Notes: generated from the letters alone by a model not told the origin. A DNA stretch of 64,000 nt from Isoetes taiwanensis (GCA_021234155.1 JAJEKV010000016.1:20152441-20216440); one strand, 5' to 3'. Shown: positions 25,353-37,738, counted from the first letter of the stretch. Made by a program: numbers and translations.

Positions 25353-27441
25353 CTTGAAAGCATATGGAAAGTCTAGATTGCCAATTGTTTTTTATGGTGC
25401 TGAATGTCTAATGAAGAAAAAAGAGTCTCTACCAAAAATTAAAGATCACTTAGCATCATGTGAAATTACTCTCACTGTGAAGTGTGAAAGCTCATTGTTG
25501 CAACAAAATATAAAATCTCAACAATTATATTGAAGCCGAGCAAACTAAAATAGTGTACTTGAAAACTCAAAAGTAGCACATGCAGTTGACTCCGTTGACC
25601 TTTTGAAGCCACACTAATATCCCATCAGCAAATTTGAGAATCGTCTGATCCACTTAAGAGGTGGCCCTCTTTGAAAGGGCTCAAAGAAAGACCATAACCC
25701 TCATTCTTATGGCGACTATTGTGAAACTAATAGTGCATAAATGCTAAAATGTATCAGTATCTTTAACATGCTACAATGTTCTTTCAAATTTATTGAATCT
25801 CTTCATATATCTGAGCATGGCAAACATGGTTATTTCCTCAGCGTCTTACCTTTTGTCAAACTCATTGAACTTGCATGCGTCCAAGATCTTGGCGTAATAT
25901 AATCCCTTGATTGAGAGACAAAGATGAGCAAAAAAAAAAAAAAAAACATCAATTTTAAAAAGTACAATAATCTTGCGTTTATTTTTCATCACAATCTCCA
26001 CTACATTCATGAAATGGGCATTTACATGCCTTGTCTCTAGTGGAAAAACCATTTAAAAAATACTAACAATGGCATTTAAAAGACAAATAGCTCGCAGACA
26101 TCATGATATGCACACAGTTAAAATTTATAGGACTTTGCATTGCAGGTTTCGATCAGCTAAACCTTAAAAGGTGTGCGAGTAACATCTCCATAGCCTCTAG
26201 GAAAAATAGATGGATCTCTGTCCTTTCTAAAGTAGCATGTGCATCGCCAAACACAACTTTCGCTTTAGTTATATCCTTCCTCAAATCAAGCTTGCGATTC
26301 AAAGTTCTGCAAATTCTATTAAAGATATGTACTTACCTCCCAAACTTTATCAGAAAAATGGAATGTTTGCACGTTATTTGTAGAAAAAACCCATTTAACA
26401 ATAGCAACGTTTGAAACTACTCGAACCCCATTATTGCTATTGCAGTCATCTACACGTAATTTTTGCGAAGCTTGCAACCATTTCAATGACAAGCTTAATT
26501 GAAGTGGAGTGGTTTGGTGCAATTTTAAAAAAGAAGCAACCACCGGTCAAAACAAAGAACAAGGCAAACTATGGCCCTAAGCACAAACTAGCCCATCCGC
26601 CTTCCAAAGCTAACTAGCATCTATCTCGAATGCGACTAGCATCTATCTCTCGAATGCTAGCTTCCCATCAAATATAACCTAACACAAGCTACAATCGTTT
26701 CTCACACTTGTGGTTAACAAATGAATGCAACTTGGGCGTAAAGTCCAATGCAGTCAAATAGGAAAGATGTTTTGTCCACTCCGCGGTTGCAACCACAAAA
26801 TCATTGAAAGGATTTAAGGCCAAGCAATTAATCTGCGATCAATGACCAAAGAAATGAGATTAACAAGCCGTAAAAACATGCCGGATAAAGGATACCGGGT
26901 AACATGACATCATACCTCGATATGTGTGCAATGACATGCAAAAGCTTTTCACAAGATCTTGCATGTCCTCAAGTTTCAGATGACTAGATTGCCATCATTT
27001 CTAACTGATCCAAAAGGCCAAATGAGCCATCATCTCCAACTGATCCAAAAGGCCAAATGATTCTTCTGCCTTAAATGTACTAGTTAACTTGCATTTATTT
27101 GTAATTTTGAGTACAGAATAGAATGGGCGAAAAAATCCAATCACAGATTAAGCGCACCAACATAGGGTCGTTGAGGAGGGAAGAACGGCGACCAAAGCAG
27201 CCAGATTTGTCGCAAACAGGGATATCCACAAAATTAGTAACAGGATAACTAGCAGAAAGGAGCCCAACATGGAACACCAGATTGTTACCCTGCAGCTATA
27301 CATTATCTATATTCCACCAAACCAACAAAACCTTAACTGTAATGCCTGAGAACTGCGTAAGAGCCCCATAAGATGCATATCCTTTGATAGTAGTACCATA
27401 AGAAACAGTCTGTGATACATGGAATAATTTAAGGGCTAAAC
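25353..27441. other. AT-rich stretch, no gene recognised
   Basis: The only notable item is a short direct repeat at about 26,991-27,061 (catttctaactgatccaaaaggccaaatga and a near copy). Reading frames are short and unsupported. Confidence 0.4.
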
Positions 27442-29206
27442 TTAGCTATTTGGCGATTTTTTAGCACATTTTCGAAAAAAATTGGCTAAAGTAAATGGAA
27501 AAATTTGGGAAACTAGCAAAAAGGCACGCCAGAGGTTGTAGAAAATAAAGGCGAAGTCAATATTTGCAAATAATTCTAAGGCAAGTTTGTCAGCAAATAC
27601 ATATGTTGCCTTTTCTATTGTCATTGGATTGTTGGTTTTATGATCATGGTTATATAACTTCATTAGTGTTGTCATTATGTGTTGGCCTAATTGTTTATTT
27701 AGAGATAGGCATTCGTCTATCGTCAAGTTGTAGCCGACGTGCAATATAGAAGCTTGATAGGTTGTGATGCCCTCTGAGATGGTTGCAAGGTGTTGAATTC
27801 CTTGTTTTTTGGTCATGTTGCCGTAGTTGGCTTCGACATTCTTTTTCCTTAGGATGTGTTTAACAAATCCCGTGAAAAGAATTGTCAGTTGATTCGGTAT
27901 TCGTTGCGGTTTCATATTTTTATTTTTACGTTTACCTTCAGCTGGTTCTTCGTTGTTTTCTTGTTTGAAGACTTTCATTTGCTCGGTTGCTTCTTGTGTG
28001 AAGCTCTGGAGTTCTGAGACTGTTTGTCAACCTCTTACGTATTTGCTGGGCTCGATTCCACAAATGTTTACATAGCGCATCGTGGAGCTGTCTAGTGTTT
28101 TTGTAGTTGCACTAGATGATGATGGCTTTGGCTTTTTGTTTTGTTGTTGTTTTTTTATGTCTTCGTAGTATGTCTTGTAGAACTACAAGTATAGATTAAT
28201 GTTGGTTTTGATATTCATTCAGATGTATGAGTTTAAACTTGTTTGGGATGCTTACTTGGCTAGCCTGCGGACGTTTCTTCGATGTGCTCTTACTGCTACT
28301 GCCTTTGTCGTTGCCCATTATGATTCTGGAAATATCAAGGTTTACAATTTTTTTTTTTGTTTTTTTTTTATTTATTTATTTATTTCTAGAGGCTTATACT
28401 CTGTTAGTATTTACCTAAGCGAGCCATGCGAGGCTGTTGTTTGGTACGAAGTCTGTCGCTTGTATTGGCCTCACTACTCTTAATTGATCTCTTGTTTTAA
28501 CTCTGGAGAACATTACATATAATAATAGACCAGGGGAAAATGCTTTTCTAACAGCTTTTCCTTCTATGGTTCCTCCTTGTGACTTGTGTGCAGTGATTGC
28601 ATACGACAAGGCAATTGGGAACGTCTTCTTGTAGAAATGTTTGCCTTCATGGTATTTGTGCTCAACTTTGGTTCTCCTTATTTCAACATATTGTAAGGAG
28701 TCATTGATGCTACATATGATAGAATGAATTTCTTGTGTATCGGGATCATTGTTGATGTATGTCACTATTCCGGGTGTACCATTGGCTATAGATGATGCGA
28801 CATCGATGTTTGTTGTTATAATGATTTTACAGCCAACTGCTACGAATGGAAGTTCATGGAATGATGGATCATCTAGCCATGTTTGCAGTGCCTATTCTTC
28901 TGATACATTGGTTTCGAGATTGAGGGGCTTCACTTGATTTTGAGTGAATATCTTGTGGATCGAGATTGAGGGGCTTCACTTGATTTTGAGTGAATATCTT
29001 GTGGATCGCATATCTGGACATCTTCATTATGGGTGCATAAAGTTGTTGTATTTTGGTCGATAAAGCTATGTGCATCTTCTTTGTCAATGAATTTGTTTCT
29101 TAGGGTGTTTCTTAGTTCGTCATTTGTGGGTTGTCGGACGAGTTAGGGGTGCCGATTTGAAGAATGTGCTTGTTGGTGCTCAATGCAACTAGCTTGTTTA
29201 GCTCTA
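27442..29206 (-). pseudogene. PIF1-like DNA helicase remnant with C-terminal extension
   Basis: PIF1-family proteins are 5'-3' DNA helicases, and Helitron transposons encode members of this family. Read from high to low coordinates, the minus strand first gives 'LCTHNEDVQICD' (about 29,050-29,010, compare the usual L-P-T-N-E-V block). Then comes 'LPFVAVGCKIIITTNIDVA' (about 28,860-28,800), and then an open frame (28,765-28,415) with 'PIALSYAITAHKSQGGTI' and 'LLYVMFSRVKTRDQL', the late helicase motifs. Further down, a frame with MRYVNICGIEPSKY (about 28,085) and the 178-codon frame at 27,978-27,442 may be the C-terminal extension. A 46-bp tandem duplication (28,915-29,006) shifts the frame, and stops separate the pieces. 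The N-terminal Walker A region was not found. Confidence 0.65.
28915..29006. repeat. 46-bp exact tandem duplication inside the helicase remnant
   Basis: 28,915-28,960 and 28,961-29,006 (cgagattgaggggcttcact...) are identical. The length is not a multiple of three, so it disrupts the helicase frame. Confidence 0.9.
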
Positions 29207-32200
29207 ACGGATTATGTGCAACAAAGTCCCATCCTATGGAAGCACCCAACACAAGTGTAGTATTTTCCTATTAATTTTAGTTGCCAGCTGATTGAATTTT
29301 GATACTTTGTTAAATGAAACATTTTATTGTTGCTACTTTGTTAAATAAAACATTTTCTTGTTGCTAAACATGGGCATCCGAATGTTGGTAAACATTCGGA
29401 TTTTATGTGGAGGTCCACAAGTTATACAAACAATTAATACAATCTTTCATCTCTAGCACTTTTCAACTATTTTTTTCCAGCTAATCTAGACTCTTGTTCC
29501 TCTCCATTCACAGTAAGTCAGGGAATTCTAATAAGCCAGATTTGCATGCTTGTATGTCACGTACTTTGCGGACTTGATGAATGCCTATGCATGGAACATT
29601 ATAATGTTGGTAAACCTAGGCTGTTTGATCCATCATCAAAGTGAAGTAGTCATTTTCAATCCAATTGGGCAATCAAATCCTATCGTCTCATAAATCCTGC
29701 AATATAACAAACTATAATTCTTGCAATCAAATGGCCTGCTCAATCTTATCAAGTGAGTTGGGTAAGAATGCGTATAGAAAAGATCAAGCTTTAGCGCAAT
29801 GTCCATATTCTCATCTACTGTCCACATCTCATGTTCCTCCTCTGGTTGGTGATTTAGACAGTTCATGTTTGAATTTAAGATTAATATAGTCCTCCCACTT
29901 CTGAACAAGACAAATTCTGATTGGCAAGGTTAGAATGGCAGCGAAGACAAATCTAATAACATCATGCTCTAGAGATTGGCCTCAAATTTAGGTTAAGATA
30001 TATGGCCCTAGAAACAAATTCAAAGGAAGAAAAGGGCACAACACATAGGCTGCACGATCTTTATAAGGACTAGGGTCAGAATCCATGGTAAATTAATGTG
30101 AGATGGCCAGTCACTGATTTGATTCTTGAACTATGCAGTTACAAACAATGGACAGGCTGAAACATCTCCAGGTCTTATTCTCTCTCTGAATAAAGTTTGC
30201 ATCAGTCAACGGTTCAGAACATAACTGCATGAACTAAGACATGATCCAATGCTTCCGGAGCCTCCGGAAGTTGGTCCAGATGTACCATACGTTTTTGGTG
30301 TAATGGGTAAGCTTATAACAGATTGATCTCTACTGTCTTGGCATGTCATTATGCAGCTGTCATATATTGATCTGTTTCGTTAATAAGGGCACACAAAGAT
30401 CAAATCAAGGATTCTCAAGGTCATAGAAAAGAAACAAATCGTACTAGAGATTTGCATGCCACGTATATGTGAAAGTGCTTTCTCCTTTTCGTGTAAATGT
30501 GGATATTCTTCTCATGCAGTGAGATGTCGTTTTGCATGGCATTGCTAATTCTAATATATTATTTTTACATTCAGGATCTTACCTGAGGTATTGATGCTGG
30601 TTTTATCATTGACAAGAAACATTCTAGATGCTGGAATTACCAACAGATATGCAAGAAGACTACAAACCAGTGATGACATCCCTGCAGACAGCTTAATGTT
30701 TAGCAGCTTTTATAATGAGCTCAATGCTCCAGAGCAGGTTCTTCTTTAGAATCACTGCTTCAGATTTTAATCACCAGACTAATGCTGCAGCGGATGCATT
30801 GTCCTATAAATGGCAGCATGCGCATAATGGGAAGGCATAAACCTGGACATAAACCTGCTAAACAGTCTCACTTATGCTGCTATCTAAGCCATCACGGATG
30901 GTTTTCAAGTACAGATAAATTCCATGGGAATACATGTCGCTGATTATAGCAAGATAAATTAAATCATATTTCTAGAGTTGCAACAAAAAAAAAAAGCATC
31001 ACAAAACTTACGGAAGAATACGTTTTCCTTGAAGAAATCGTCTACAAATCAAACACTTGGATGAATCCACCTACAAAAACAAGAAATGTTTAATACAAAA
31101 GGACTATGAAAACCGCTAATTGCATCACTAAACTTGCAAACGTAAAGCACGATCTCGGTACAAATTGACAAACTAAATAGAAATATCAAAGGCACATTAC
31201 TGGTTTTGGATTTAGAAGCAACAACGAAGCCCATATAGGGTTCTTACCAGAGAGGAATCCTTTGGCTTTGTTAGTATGAGGAGAGGAAGAAACGTAAGAG
31301 CAAAAACCGAACATAAATGTATTCCCAATCAAACGACATAAATGTATTCCCAATGCAAACGCAAATGCAAACTCATAAGCAGCTTCTTTAGTTAGTGTCA
31401 AAAACTACAAACTTGCAAATGTAATTGACGATCTCTGTACAAATGGAAATGCACAATCTCGGTCTTGGAATTAGAAGCAACGACGAAGCCCTCCTATCCA
31501 ACACAGAATTAAAAAAAAAAAAACAAGAAATCACCTCAACGTCAATAATCGGTACAGTATATAACTTGCGGATTGACACAGTAAGAAGCAATTTGACACA
31601 GTAAGAAGCAATTGGACGAGCGAAAGCCATAAAGAATAAAGGCTCGATGGAGGGAGGGAGTTATTTCGCGACCTTCTCCATCTCCGTGCCATTTTTAGCC
31701 ATTTTTCTAATTTTCTCGGCCATTGATTCGTAAAAGAGAGCATCTAAAGGTTCAACACATGCCACCTCATGTTTTGCTTACTTGGAACTGCTACGTGGAT
31801 AGCCTAGAATTGCAAGGAAGGTTGCATGCTTGGTTAGGCTGGCGTGCTAAAAATTAATAATTTTAGCTTACCTTTTTTCGGGATTGCACCAACCGTGGAG
31901 CTCTTTAGCCAAACACTAGAAGGTAAGAGAGTGAAATTTTGTATTATTTAGCTAAATCATAGAAAGTTTGAGAATGAATTTTGGGCTAGTTTAGCTAATA
32001 TTATTCTAATTTATAAGAAATATATGATTAGTAGTCTAGTTTGTAAGAAATATATGATTAGTAGTTTTATTTCTAGCATTATAAATTTATTTGAGTCATA
32101 GATTTTGTTAATTAGCATTATTTTCGAATGTTTTCACAAAGAAAATGACTAAATACGTGGAAATAATTGAAAAAAAGTATAGTAATTTGCCGTAGTATTT

Positions 32201-32758
32201 TCCGTTGGTCACACCATAGAAATTTTTGGGATGATATTTTTGTTAGTTTAGCTAAACGCTAGAAAGTACGAGAAGAAAAATATGTAGAGTTTAGCTAAAC
32301 CACAGAAAGTTTTGGGATTAATATCGAGCAAGTTTAGCTAAAGTCATTCTGGCTAATAAGAAATATGCGATTAGTAATTTATTCCCTGCTGTGATAAGAA
32401 CTGACTTCTCTGGAGAAGACAGAAATTCCCAGAAACCCCAAACCAGCCTATCCACAGGAGCAAGAAGAATGATCGATTCCAAGCCTGGGCAACACGATGG
32501 ATCCATAGCCCGATGCTCCACAGTCACACATCATGCATAATAAAGAAATTTAGGCATCTAGAGCTTCGTCTTTTCAATAAACAGGGGGTACACTTAGATC
32601 AAACTGAGCAGAGCTTAGCCATCGCCCGGAATACAGTGCATCCTTCTAACTGTGCTCTCTAGTCTGCGATATTAACTGGAAAAGGAAAAGAGAAGTGTTA
32701 GATTATGCAAAGAATCCAAGAGTGAGCTCCAAATCTACCTCCGCTGCTTCCTCCATCG
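29207..32758. other. AT-rich DNA with two isolated exon-like frames and degenerate repeats
   Basis: Plus strand 30,233-30,306 reads LRHDPMLPEPPEVGPDVPYV and ends at a 'gtaagc' donor. 30,575-30,736 lies between a 'tacattcag' acceptor and a 'cag|gttctt' junction and is open for 54 codons (containing SDDIPADSLMFSSFYNEL). Their phases do not join and I know no family for them. From about 31,910 to 32,370 the words 'tttagctaaa', '(ca)tagaaagt' and 'aagaaatatatgattagtag' recur as a decayed tandem repeat. Confidence 0.3.
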
Positions 32759-32907
32759 TAATGGGGCTGGATGACCGAGCATTTACAGGCAGCAGCCAGT
32801 TTTTAGCAGTCATCAGCATATGCTAGGTATATGCCAGCATATACTTGAATATGCCCACATACCCACATAAACAGGGTTTGCCCCCCTAGGGGCAACCCAA
32901 AAAAATT
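32759..32907 (+). repeat. R2 repeat, copy 2: about 150 bp ending in a GC-rich hairpin
   Basis: This is nearly identical to 25,200-25,352, including the terminal gggtttgcccc...ggggcaaccc hairpin and a following A-run. It differs by a few substitutions ('accgagc' for 'acccacc') and a short indel before the hairpin. Confidence 0.8.
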
Positions 32908-33880
32908 AGAGAGGCATGTACCTTGTGCATGCTGCGCTGCCTCAGCAGCGATTCGACCATAGATCAGATCCCCTCACTTTTTTGAACCAACAGATGGATC
33001 CAGTCCAGATGGCCTGCACTGGGCGGCCTTCCTGGATTCGACTAGGTCGGATGTCACATGTGGAACTGTGGCCTTGGAGCTCCTGCCTGACAGTGATCTG
33101 CATGCTGGAAAACTGGAATCCGGCCATTCCTTCTTCTTTCCAGAAAAATGCCCCTGCAAAAAACATCCTAGAAACACAGAGAACAGAGGCAGAGAGGAAT
33201 TTTGGCTGATCTGTTTTGACGTATATATGGCCTCCAGATATTGCTTTTGGTTCCATCATCGCCTTGCTGCCGCAATCGTTGTATGAACCCTTGGCTTGAA
33301 TGGTTTGGATACAGATGGAAGAATCGATGCTCCCTAGTGATAGTGTGATAAAAATTGCAAAGCTTGCCAATAAGATATTGTATCAGAGAGTAATCCTTTA
33401 TCGCATTTAGGCAGCCCATAATATACATGGGAACTCATAAGAGAAGAAAGAATTGATTGAAGCATCTCTGAGCTCAGATGTAACCACAATCCCAATCCAC
33501 GATTTTGATTCAACTAGCATCTCTCCTGGATTCTGTGCACAAGTAGACTTCCTAGGATGGCAAAAGACGAAGATTTAACTCGATTGGAACAATAAGGCAA
33601 AAAGAGAGAATGCAAATCGATGCTGAGTGATGTTAAGATCTATGAAAACCAGAACTAATCTTGATGCATGCCATAGTTATGTAAATATTTTGAGATGCAT
33701 CCCATAGCCATACAAGGAATCGAAAACCCATGGAGAATAAATTTTTTTGCAAGCAATAATGCCTAAATGACTAAAAATAACTTGTTTGTGACAGAATCTC
33801 CAACATACATCAACTAAAAATAACTTTATACTTATGAAAAAAATCGAAAAAACTTTGAAGAATGGCATAAAGCGACTAAT
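32908..33880. other. AT-rich spacer before the tandem array
   Basis: A minus-strand frame of 142 codons (33,370-32,942) and overlapping plus-strand frames exist, but none shows a recognisable domain. The stretch ends at the A-run 33,881-33,896, where the 7-kb repeat unit begins. Confidence 0.35.
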
Positions 33881-34712
33881 AAAAAAAAAAAAAAAACTAT
33901 TTAGGAGATGATGAGAATCACAAGCACATACCTTCAAAAGACAACTGGAGAAGACCTACATCAACAGTATTGCTGTGTGTGTCCAATTGATAGGAGAATA
34001 TTTGGAGAAAACCCACACCAACAGTATTGCTATGAGTGTCCAACCGACAGGAGAATCTTTGGAGACGAATGGATCAAATAACTCTAGCTAAGGCAAGGAC
34101 GCTTGGATTGGGGAAGGCAGGAATATATTGAGCAAGATGAGGAGGCCAACCCGGTGCAAGGTGAAAGAGAGCAGGGAGGAAGGTTTGCCCAATGTTACTA
34201 TACTGCTATGAGAAGAACACCGAATGAGAAAAAACACGAAAAGACCGAATATATATCGCTCGCCCGCTCACGAGAATCTTGATCCTACGGCGTGGATCGA
34301 TCTCCATAAAATCTCAAAGAATAATAAATACTATTTGCCTAGGCATAAAAGTGCACACAAAAATATACATAAAGATCAAATGCCTTTTGGGAGGAGGAAG
34401 CAAAAAAAACAATGATAGGACTAACAATGATTGCAAAGGAAGAAAAAAGTGATAGCAAATAAGGTTGGAGGTTGGCATAGATAGAAATGATGAATGTTTG
34501 AAATAGTTATAGGCCTTAACAATGATGGCAAAGGAGGTTGGAGGTCGCCATCTGAGTTATTTTAAGATTGAAATGATGATGCCTTCTAATGTATATTGCA
34601 ATGTGAACTATGAGCTATTCCAAAAAGCCAAAATCTCCTTGAGTAACATTATTGTGTACTTGATCGGCCATCTTAATAACATTACCAATACAAGAAATTT
34701 ATCGCGGCGGCC

Positions 34713-35684
34713 TTCTTTAGTTCTAACCCAATAAAGTTGGCACGAGTCTAAGTTCTAGTCTTGTTTAGTAATGGATTTATCATAGTTCGCATTTGCGCAA
34801 AAGGCTTTCTTGAACGGATTGAATATATGGGATGCGTGTCCTTGCCGTAAGATAGACCAGATAGTTCTAGAATCTTGCGCAAACTTTAAATGCTATTTTA
34901 GAACACATGCGCTACTTGGTCAAGGAAATAAAAAGGAAAAATCAATAGTGGCAACTTACAGAAAAATTTAATGAACTCTTGCAAACTACCAAATGGTTAT
35001 GGCTTTTTTTTGCTGAATTTCACAATGCTGAAACAACTGAGCATAAAAACATAGTTTGTTGCACTTTGGAGCAGATCAATCCTCTCAAAGTCAAGGATGC
35101 GAAGGGTTGCTTGAAATTGCTAGCAGAGGGCGGGAAACATTGGAGAAATTTGTCCTGGTCGAAGAAGATCGCGTGGGATATCTTTTTGCACCACGCCCGG
35201 AATTTCAAAACAAACATAGCCAACATAGATGCCATAGCCTTGCGTGCATTTTGAGCCGAAAAAAATAGCCACTATTCTGCATCTTTGTGATGAAAAATCC
35301 TCCTATATTTATGATTACTACCAAAAAATACGTTTCTTTTTTTGAATTATCTACACTCCTTGGAACTCTAGTTCCGAATTTATTCCAACAATAAAACTTT
35401 GCTACATATTCTTCCGAGGAAAGTTCGCCCTCAATGACAGAGCATTAATCTGCATCATCATTTTCGTGACTGTTATAATTTGTGCAGAATTTCCACTTGC
35501 TACATCACAAGGGCGGTGATGCAAATGACTCATCGAATTCCAACATGATGCAATCTTGATGTGCATGCAAGCTAATGGTTCCAAGTTTGAGGATGCACAT
35601 ATTGAAGAAACCTTTCATCTCTGGGACTGAATCATCAAGGATTAGATAAGTCATGCTTATCCCCTTTCAATAGCTCATTACAAT
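34713..35684. other. Helitron interior, left part: no gene recognised
   Basis: A plus-strand frame of 91 codons (34,979-35,254) and its minus-strand counterpart show no known domain. This segment presumably belongs to the captured flank, because it lies between the outer and inner Helitron 3' ends. Confidence 0.35.
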
Positions 35685-36331
35685 TTATGATGGTAAGAAT
35701 TGGCAGTTCTCAATACATGAGAATGGATCCTCTATTGTCTTTCTAGCACGCCAATAAATAGCTCCAGAAGCTTCTGCGTTTCCATTCTGCAATGTAAAGC
35801 AAGACTATTATAATGTGGAAAAAAAAAGATTAGGCGTGCTTTTAAGAGTAAAGATAAAGGTGTGATACCTTCAACTCGAATGCAAGGTATTCTTGCCAAA
35901 GTAGTGTCTCTGTATGCCCATAAACCCTAATGGCCAAGTCATAAAAATTCCCGACTTTTGGCAATGCCTTAAAGTCACCTGCAGCTGCTGATCTTGCTTC
36001 AAATCTAATGCAATGGTTGAATAGTTGAAGGCTAGCATCAGGATACAATAGGAAGCTGAAAATATAAGGTATTATACTTTAAAATCCTTAAGCAGCCAGG
36101 TTTTCATGTTAAAACCTTACTTGTCATATGTCTGCCGAGCTTCTTCAAGTCCCTTGTTGTGCAAGACCCAATCGGTTATGCAACATGCAAAAGTTTTTGA
36201 AACTTCGCAAAACAACCTTCTGATCTGAGAAGAACTCCATTACCTGCCATATACATAATCTGTCAGTGCGTGTATTTAGTTAAATTGCAAACTAGTTATA
36301 GAACATACCATGTACCACAAAGCCTTTGCTT
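35685..36331 (-). pseudogene. Captured 3' end of a UTP6-like gene (HAT repeats), four exons
   Basis: UTP6 is a HAT-repeat subunit of the U3 snoRNP/small-subunit processome that acts in nucleolar pre-18S rRNA processing. Four minus-strand exons splice cleanly: 36,331-36,309 (AKALWYM), 36,224-36,121 (containing RRLFCEVSKTFACCITDW and GLEEARQTYDN), 36,055-35,869 (containing LYPDASLQLFNHCIRFEA and ETLLWQEYLAFELK) and 35,786-35,685 (containing GAIYWRARKTIED, then a stop). All internal junctions are GT-AG and phases agree, giving about 136 residues. The HAT-type W...Y..FE and A-IYWRARKT patterns near the C terminus fit UTP6. All upstream exons are missing and replaced by a CER1/CER3-like fragment, so this is a partial copy. 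The family call is from memory of the pattern, not a search. Confidence 0.65.
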
Positions 36332-36373
36332 CTGCAAATGAAACTAATTGTAGCGCTTGTTCGAAAAGACAAA

Positions 36374-37210
36374 TTACGCCAATTTCAAAGGTGGAAAAGT
36401 TCTGAACATCCATTCTGGCATGAATTCCCAGTTGCAGTGTCCAATGCAATTCAAAAAGACTAATACAACGGTGTAAACGTAGAGGAGCCCAATTGAAAAA
36501 ATTCCTAAAAGACTTGCACAGATGTAGGGCGATTCAAAAAGCAAGGCGTAGGCAATATGCTCAGCAAATGGATGGACATTTCCTGCAATTTGAACAAAGG
36601 GTGTAAATAACAGCCCAACTTGACAACTTTTACACCAACTAAGATTAAACCCATCACCTGTCACAGCTTCTGTTAGAAAAGAGGAGTGATGATGAGAATG
36701 ATATCTGGTGTATAAATAATGGTGATGCAGCAGCCGATGAAACCAATAATATATGAACTCTGTCGGGCCTATATGGTAGAAAAATGCAAACACAAAACCG
36801 GCCGAGTTCCAGGCAGGAAAGTAATTAAAGTAATTTGTGCACTCGTGGAATCCGCAGAACATTAGACAATCCAATAGGATATAATCTTCCCTGTAATGAA
36901 ATGAAGCAAAAAGAGAGAACGTAGTGTTAGACATTTTTATCCAAATAGAGTAATAACAGAGTAATGCCAAGACGAATAATGACAGAGTAATGGCGAAACA
37001 GTGGATCAGCTTTGGCAAAACAATGTGTACCAGTTGCTTTCTCTGTCCAGCTGATCAAACTTCATTCCTTTAAGCTGAATCTGATGCTTATCGACCACTC
37101 CTCTAAGGCGTGTGACAGACATCCAAATCTGGCCATGGAGGTACTGTAATGCCTCCGCCAAAGAAATTGGTATGAATTGCTTTCACTATGAACGGAACAT
37201 AGAGAGCATA
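36374..37210 (-). pseudogene. Captured CER1/CER3-like (fatty acid hydroxylase superfamily) fragment
   Basis: CER1 and CER3 are ER membrane proteins with His-box di-iron-type domains that make alkanes for cuticular wax. Three minus-strand exons are seen. 37,210-37,031 contains LYVPFIVKAIHTNFF, then, one frame over, LQYLHGQIWMSVTRL and MKFDQLDRESNW. 36,890-36,658 contains IGPTEFIYYWFHRLLHHHYL and YHSHHHSS. 36,582-36,374 contains HPFAEHIAYALLFE and GHCNWEFMPE. The 75-nt intron 36,657-36,583 is in frame. Compared with the family, exon one has lost about 17 codons at GGG/LQYLHG with a frame change. The sequence ends at FPPLK, before the last His box and the whole C-terminal half. This is therefore a dead fragment. 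The start exon was not found. Confidence 0.8.
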
Positions 37211-37704
37211 CTGCACACAAAAAAGAAAAGATCAAAATGCTGAAAACAGCAATGCGGAACTCAAACAGCAAAAACCAAATGCTGAAAAACGGCGATGCAA
37301 AGCATTTTTCGTTTCCTGTAATCAAACAGCAAGTAAAGAATTTGAACAGGGCAATATAGATCAAACAGGAAGAAAAGAAATGCTAAAGAACGGATTTAGG
37401 CATCAAAATCTTCAAGATTTGGATCAAAAAGAATGAAAAGAATGATCGGCTTATACTTATAGGCAGCAAGCAGATTACCGGACCGCTATGTCGGTGAATC
37501 CTTGCTCATCGATTTTGCCACATGGGGCTTGAAGCTGCAGATCCGACCACGCCCGAACGCCTGAACGCATGTCGAAGCGGATAAGGATAAAAAAACGTGG
37601 CTTCCTCTGATATTTTCTCCAAAAAAAAAATTCCCTCCCTATTTTTTCCCTCACTCGGGAATCAAGAGCATCAAGGCATCGAATCTTGGTGTGAATAAAT
37701 TATA

Positions 37705-37738
37705 CAAGAAACTTATCGCGGCGGCCAAGGCCGCCGCG
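37705..37738 (-). other. Internal (older) Helitron 3' terminus with perfect hairpin
   Basis: The first 22 bases match the outer end at 34,691-34,712 with one difference. Here the GC-rich arm cgcggcggcc (37,717-37,726) is followed by a 2-nt loop and its exact complement (37,729-37,738), giving a 10-bp hairpin 12 nt from the CTTG end on the minus strand. The next base on the minus strand is T, as expected for a Helitron insertion. It marks where the element would have ended before read-through. Confidence 0.7.

Noticed and set aside
34522-34734. Conserved ~63-70-codon plus-strand frame in units A, B and C (34,522; 47,486; 54,502)
   Set aside because: The units are so similar that any chance frame would be shared. 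In A the frame simply runs into the Helitron, and there is no domain, TATA box or codon signature.
36309-36600. A functional CER3-UTP6 fusion gene
   Set aside because: The CER-like frame ends in a stop just after FPPLK. The only nearby GT (36,376) would join the UTP6 exon out of phase, and the CER-like part already carries a deletion.
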